From: Spirochaetota bacterium
GTDB lineage: Bacteria; Spirochaetota; Spirochaetia; DSM-27196; PWMO01
DNA length: 16,295 nucleotides
Assembly: GCA_009908735.1 (NCBI GenBank)
Contig: JAAAOR010000048.1
Location: 1 to 16,295 of the forward strand
Direction: 5' to 3'
Of this stretch, positions 14,324-16,295 are shown piece by piece (within the stretch, counting starts at the first letter, position 1; each line of letters begins with the position of its first letter). Position numbers and translations under genes: made by a program. The notes beneath the pieces were generated by a model. It made no database searches, was not told the origin of the DNA, and worked only from the letters and a program-made list of their open reading frames with translations.

Positions 14324-14959
14324 CTACCCGAGCGAGCTGCCGTAGACAACGTGTCCGCGCTCGAACTCTTCAATTTTCTCGCGGAAAGAAAGGAGATATC
14401 CGAGCTGGTCTACACCCTGGAGGATGCACTTTCGTGCAAAGCCGTCGATGGGGAACTCCTCGGCGGTGCCGTCGGGCAGTCGGAGCTGATTCGACTCGAG
14501 GTCGATCGTTACCTCCGTCCCCGGATCCTGGCTTACCATTTCGAAGAGGCGATGATGCGTCGCCGGCGATACGGTGATCGGCAGGAGGCCATTCTTTAGG
14601 GAGTTGCTGCGAAAGATGTCCGCAAACGATGTCGAGATCACCGCACGTATACCCGCCCCCATGAGAGCCCATGGCGCGTGTTCGCGCGAGGAGCCGCACC
14701 CGAAGTTGTCTCCGGCCAAAATGATCGTTGCGCCTTGGTAGCGCTTGTCATTCATCACGAAATCCTCGTTGATGGTCGCCGTATCGGCCTCATCGAGCTT
14801 CGCCACTGTGTTTTCGTACCGCCAGTCGCAGAATGCAACTTTTCCCAGCCCCTCCTTATCGGTCACCTTGAGAAATCGTGCCGGGATGATTTGGTCGGTA
14901 TCTATGTTCTCCGTCGGTATCGGAATGAGCCTCGATGTCAGTTGTGAAAAGCCTTCCAT
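14324..14959 (-). CDS. leuD: 3-isopropylmalate dehydratase small subunit
   Basis: This is the swivelling small subunit of isopropylmalate isomerase, which with LeuC converts 2- to 3-isopropylmalate. The N-terminal PTENIDTDQIIPARFLK (15-31) and GDNFGCGSSREHAPWAL (83-99) are diagnostic, as is the later ADIFRSNSLKNGLLPI. At 211 residues it has the length of the bacterial type that pairs with a roughly 470-residue LeuC. ATG 14959 has GGAG about 7 bp upstream. It lies 50 bp after leuC, the usual order, and 9 bp before leuB. One GGGACGGAGG copy encodes G147-T148-E149 in a normal strand region. Confidence 0.97.
   Translation of the reverse strand: MEGFSQLTSRLIPIPTENIDTDQIIPARFLKVTDKEGLGKVAFCDWRYENTVAKLDEADTATINEDFVMNDKRYQGATIILAGDNFGCGSSREHAPWALMGAGIRAVISTSFADIFRSNSLKNGLLPITVSPATHHRLFEMVSQDPGTEVTIDLESNQLRLPDGTAEEFPIDGFARKCILQGVDQLGYLLSFREKIEEFERGHVVYGSSLG
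14512..14521 (-). repeat. GGGACGGAGG dispersed repeat, copy 14 (leuD)
   Basis: Exact 10-mer on the coding strand, read G147-T148-E149, preceded by G. No insertion relative to other LeuD proteins is apparent. Confidence 0.8.
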
Positions 14960-14972
14960 TCGTGTCTCCTAT

Positions 14973-15008
14973 GCTACTGTGCCGCTGTGTGCTACCGTGC
15001 CCCTGTGC
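14973..15008. repeat. Two tandem 18-bp units in the leuC-leuD spacer
   Basis: GCTACTGTGCCGCTGTGT (14973-14990) is followed directly by GCTACCGTGCCCCTGTGC (14991-15008), matching at 15 of 18 positions. A fragment (CCTAC) continues into the leuC stop codon region. It fills nearly all of the 50-bp spacer. Confidence 0.6.
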
Positions 15009-15009
15009 C

Positions 15010-16295
15010 CTACACCGCTGCGAGCTCGCGCTCGAAGAGCCGCCGCGGGTCAGTGATGCTGCCGGTGAGGGCGCACGCCGCTGCGGTCAGGGGGGAGGCG
15101 AGAAAGGTACGGCCGCCTTTGCCCTGCCGACCCTCGAAATTGCGGTTATTGGTGCTCACCGCGTACTGTCCCGGCTCCAGTTGATCGCCGTTCATCGCGA
15201 TACACATCGAGCAGCCGGCCTCGCGCCATTCGGCCCCGGCTTCCTTGAAAATTTTGTCGATGCCCTCTTCCTCGGCCTGCCGCTTTACCGTCGCAGAGCC
15301 CGGCACGACGAGCACCCGGATTCCGGGCGCGATCTTCTGTCCTTCCATCATCTGGGAGGCGAGTCGAAGATCTGAGATTCGCGAGTTAGTACACGAACCG
15401 ATGAAAACGACGTCTATCTTCTTGCCGAGCAACGACTCGCCGGGCGTTAGATCCATGTAGGCGAGCGCCTTTTCGAGCGTTCCGCGCTGATCGGGGCTGG
15501 AGAGATCCTCGGGACGCGGGATTCTACCGGTAATCGGCATGCCCATGCCCGGGTTTGTGCCGTAGGTGATCATCGGCTCGAGCTCAGAGGCATCCATGAC
15601 GAGGCTCGTATCGAATGTGGCACCCTCATCGGTCGGAAGCGTTCGCCAATAGGCGAGCGCATCGTCCCAGTCCGTGCCCTGCGGCGCGTGCGGGCGCCCG
15701 GCGAGGTACTCGAAGGTGATCTCGTCGGGTGCGATCATCCCGGCGCGTGCGCCGGCCTCGATCGACATATTGCAGATCGTCATGCGTTGTTCCATGCCGA
15801 GCGACCGGATGGCCTCGCCCCGGTACTCGAACACATGTCCTGTGCCCCCGCCGATCCCGATCCTACTGATGAGCCCGAGGATGATATCCTTGGCGCTGAC
15901 CCCGGGCTTGAGCTGTCCGTCGACCCGAACTTCATAGGTTTTCGGCTTATCCTGCAACAGTGTCTGGGTGGCAAGGACGTGCTCGATTTCGCTCGTGCCG
16001 ATGCCGAAAGCCAGTGCTCCAAAGGCGCCGTGAGTAGAGGTGTGGCTGTCCCCGCAGACGATTGTCTTTCCCGGTTGTGTCAGTCCGAGCTGGGGTCCGA
16101 TCACGTGAACGATCCCCTGATTCTCGGACCCGAGTCCGTAAAGGGTAATGCCGAACTGTCCAGTGTTCTGCTCCAGCGCTTTGAGCTGCGCCGCGGCGAG
16201 AGCGTCTTCCATCGGCATATGATGGGGGGTCGTTGGTGTGGAGTGGTCCATCGTCGCAAGGGTCCTGTCGGGCCGGCGAACGGTGAGCCCCCGAT
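15010..16295 (-). CDS. leuC: 3-isopropylmalate dehydratase large subunit, 5' end beyond the window
   Basis: This is the aconitase-family large subunit of isopropylmalate isomerase, carrying the [4Fe-4S] cluster. The cluster cysteines are in IGSCTNSR and in GCSMC near the C-terminus. Other blocks are [39 protein letters not shown] and [21 protein letters not shown]. The frame stays open to the right edge: before the internal ATG at 16251 it reads [17 protein letters not shown], which matches the family's RPxxTxATMDH region. So the true start lies outside, about 50 residues further by family length. The stop is TAG 15012-15010. It is the first gene visible of the minus-strand run; any leader or attenuator is outside the window. 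Confidence 0.96.
   Translation of the reverse strand, partial: RGLTVRRPDRTLATMDHSTPTTPHHMPMEDALAAAQLKALEQNTGQFGITLYGLGSENQGIVHVIGPQLGLTQPGKTIVCGDSHTSTHGAFGALAFGIGTSEIEHVLATQTLLQDKPKTYEVRVDGQLKPGVSAKDIILGLISRIGIGGGTGHVFEYRGEAIRSLGMEQRMTICNMSIEAGARAGMIAPDEITFEYLAGRPHAPQGTDWDDALAYWRTLPTDEGATFDTSLVMDASELEPMITYGTNPGMGMPITGRIPRPEDLSSPDQRGTLEKALAYMDLTPGESLLGKKIDVVFIGSCTNSRISDLRLASQMMEGQKIAPGIRVLVVPGSATVKRQAEEEGIDKIFKEAGAEWREAGCSMCIAMNGDQLEPGQYAVSTNNRNFEGRQGKGGRTFLASPLTAAACALTGSITDPRRLFERELAAV

Noticed and set aside
910..14521. GGGACGGAGG copies as internal ribosome-binding sites (they contain GGAGG)
   Set aside because: No start codon sits consistently 5-10 bp downstream, one copy is antisense, and the conserved part extends beyond GGAGG on the 5' side.

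Overview
The window is a gene-dense, G+C-rich (roughly 60 %) stretch of bacterial chromosome. It holds thirteen protein-coding genes and no recognisable RNA gene, insertion sequence or CRISPR array. Typical bacterial ribosome-binding sites and mixed ATG/GTG/TTG start candidates are present. The taxon cannot be fixed from sequence alone. A free-living spirochaete-like bacterium would fit a carotenoid desaturase, a fused eukaryote-type phosphofructokinase and a CZB chemoreceptor, but that is a low-confidence guess.

Left part (1-5230): a phytoene desaturase (crtI, + strand) converges on a minus-strand pair, an EamA/DMT exporter followed by a 745-residue ATP-dependent 6-phosphofructokinase made of two fused PFK halves. 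Middle (5190-7320, + strand): a good sigma70-type promoter lies almost on top of the start codon of a 79-residue unknown protein. That gene overlaps or leads into a membrane chemoreceptor with no periplasmic sensor and a C-terminal zinc-binding CZB domain.

Right part (7331-16295, all minus strand): a nearly gap-free run read as leuC (cut by the window edge), leuD, leuB, ilvD, a MenA/UbiA-type prenyltransferase, a rhodanese, an Nramp-like transporter and avtA. It ends at a hairpin followed by a T-rich tract. LeuCDB, IlvD and AvtA are branched-chain amino acid biosynthesis enzymes: leucine precursor synthesis, dihydroxyacid dehydration and valine transamination. The prenyltransferase, rhodanese and transporter are unexpected passengers. 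The transporter lacks the canonical Nramp metal-binding motifs and is 6 bp from avtA.

The most unusual signal is a dispersed oligonucleotide, GGGACGGAGG. I find 14 exact copies, 10 with the G-rich strand on minus and 4 on plus, where far less than one is expected by chance. It occurs in eight genes and twice in one spacer. In coding DNA it is read in all three sense frames (GTE, GRR, DGG), so it looks like a DNA-level element and not a protein motif. Three copies sit in apparent loop insertions (AvtA, EamA transporter), others in otherwise normal conserved regions, including an aspartate motif of the prenyltransferase. A Chi/uptake-sequence-like genome signature or remnants of a REP-type mobile element are the two main explanations.
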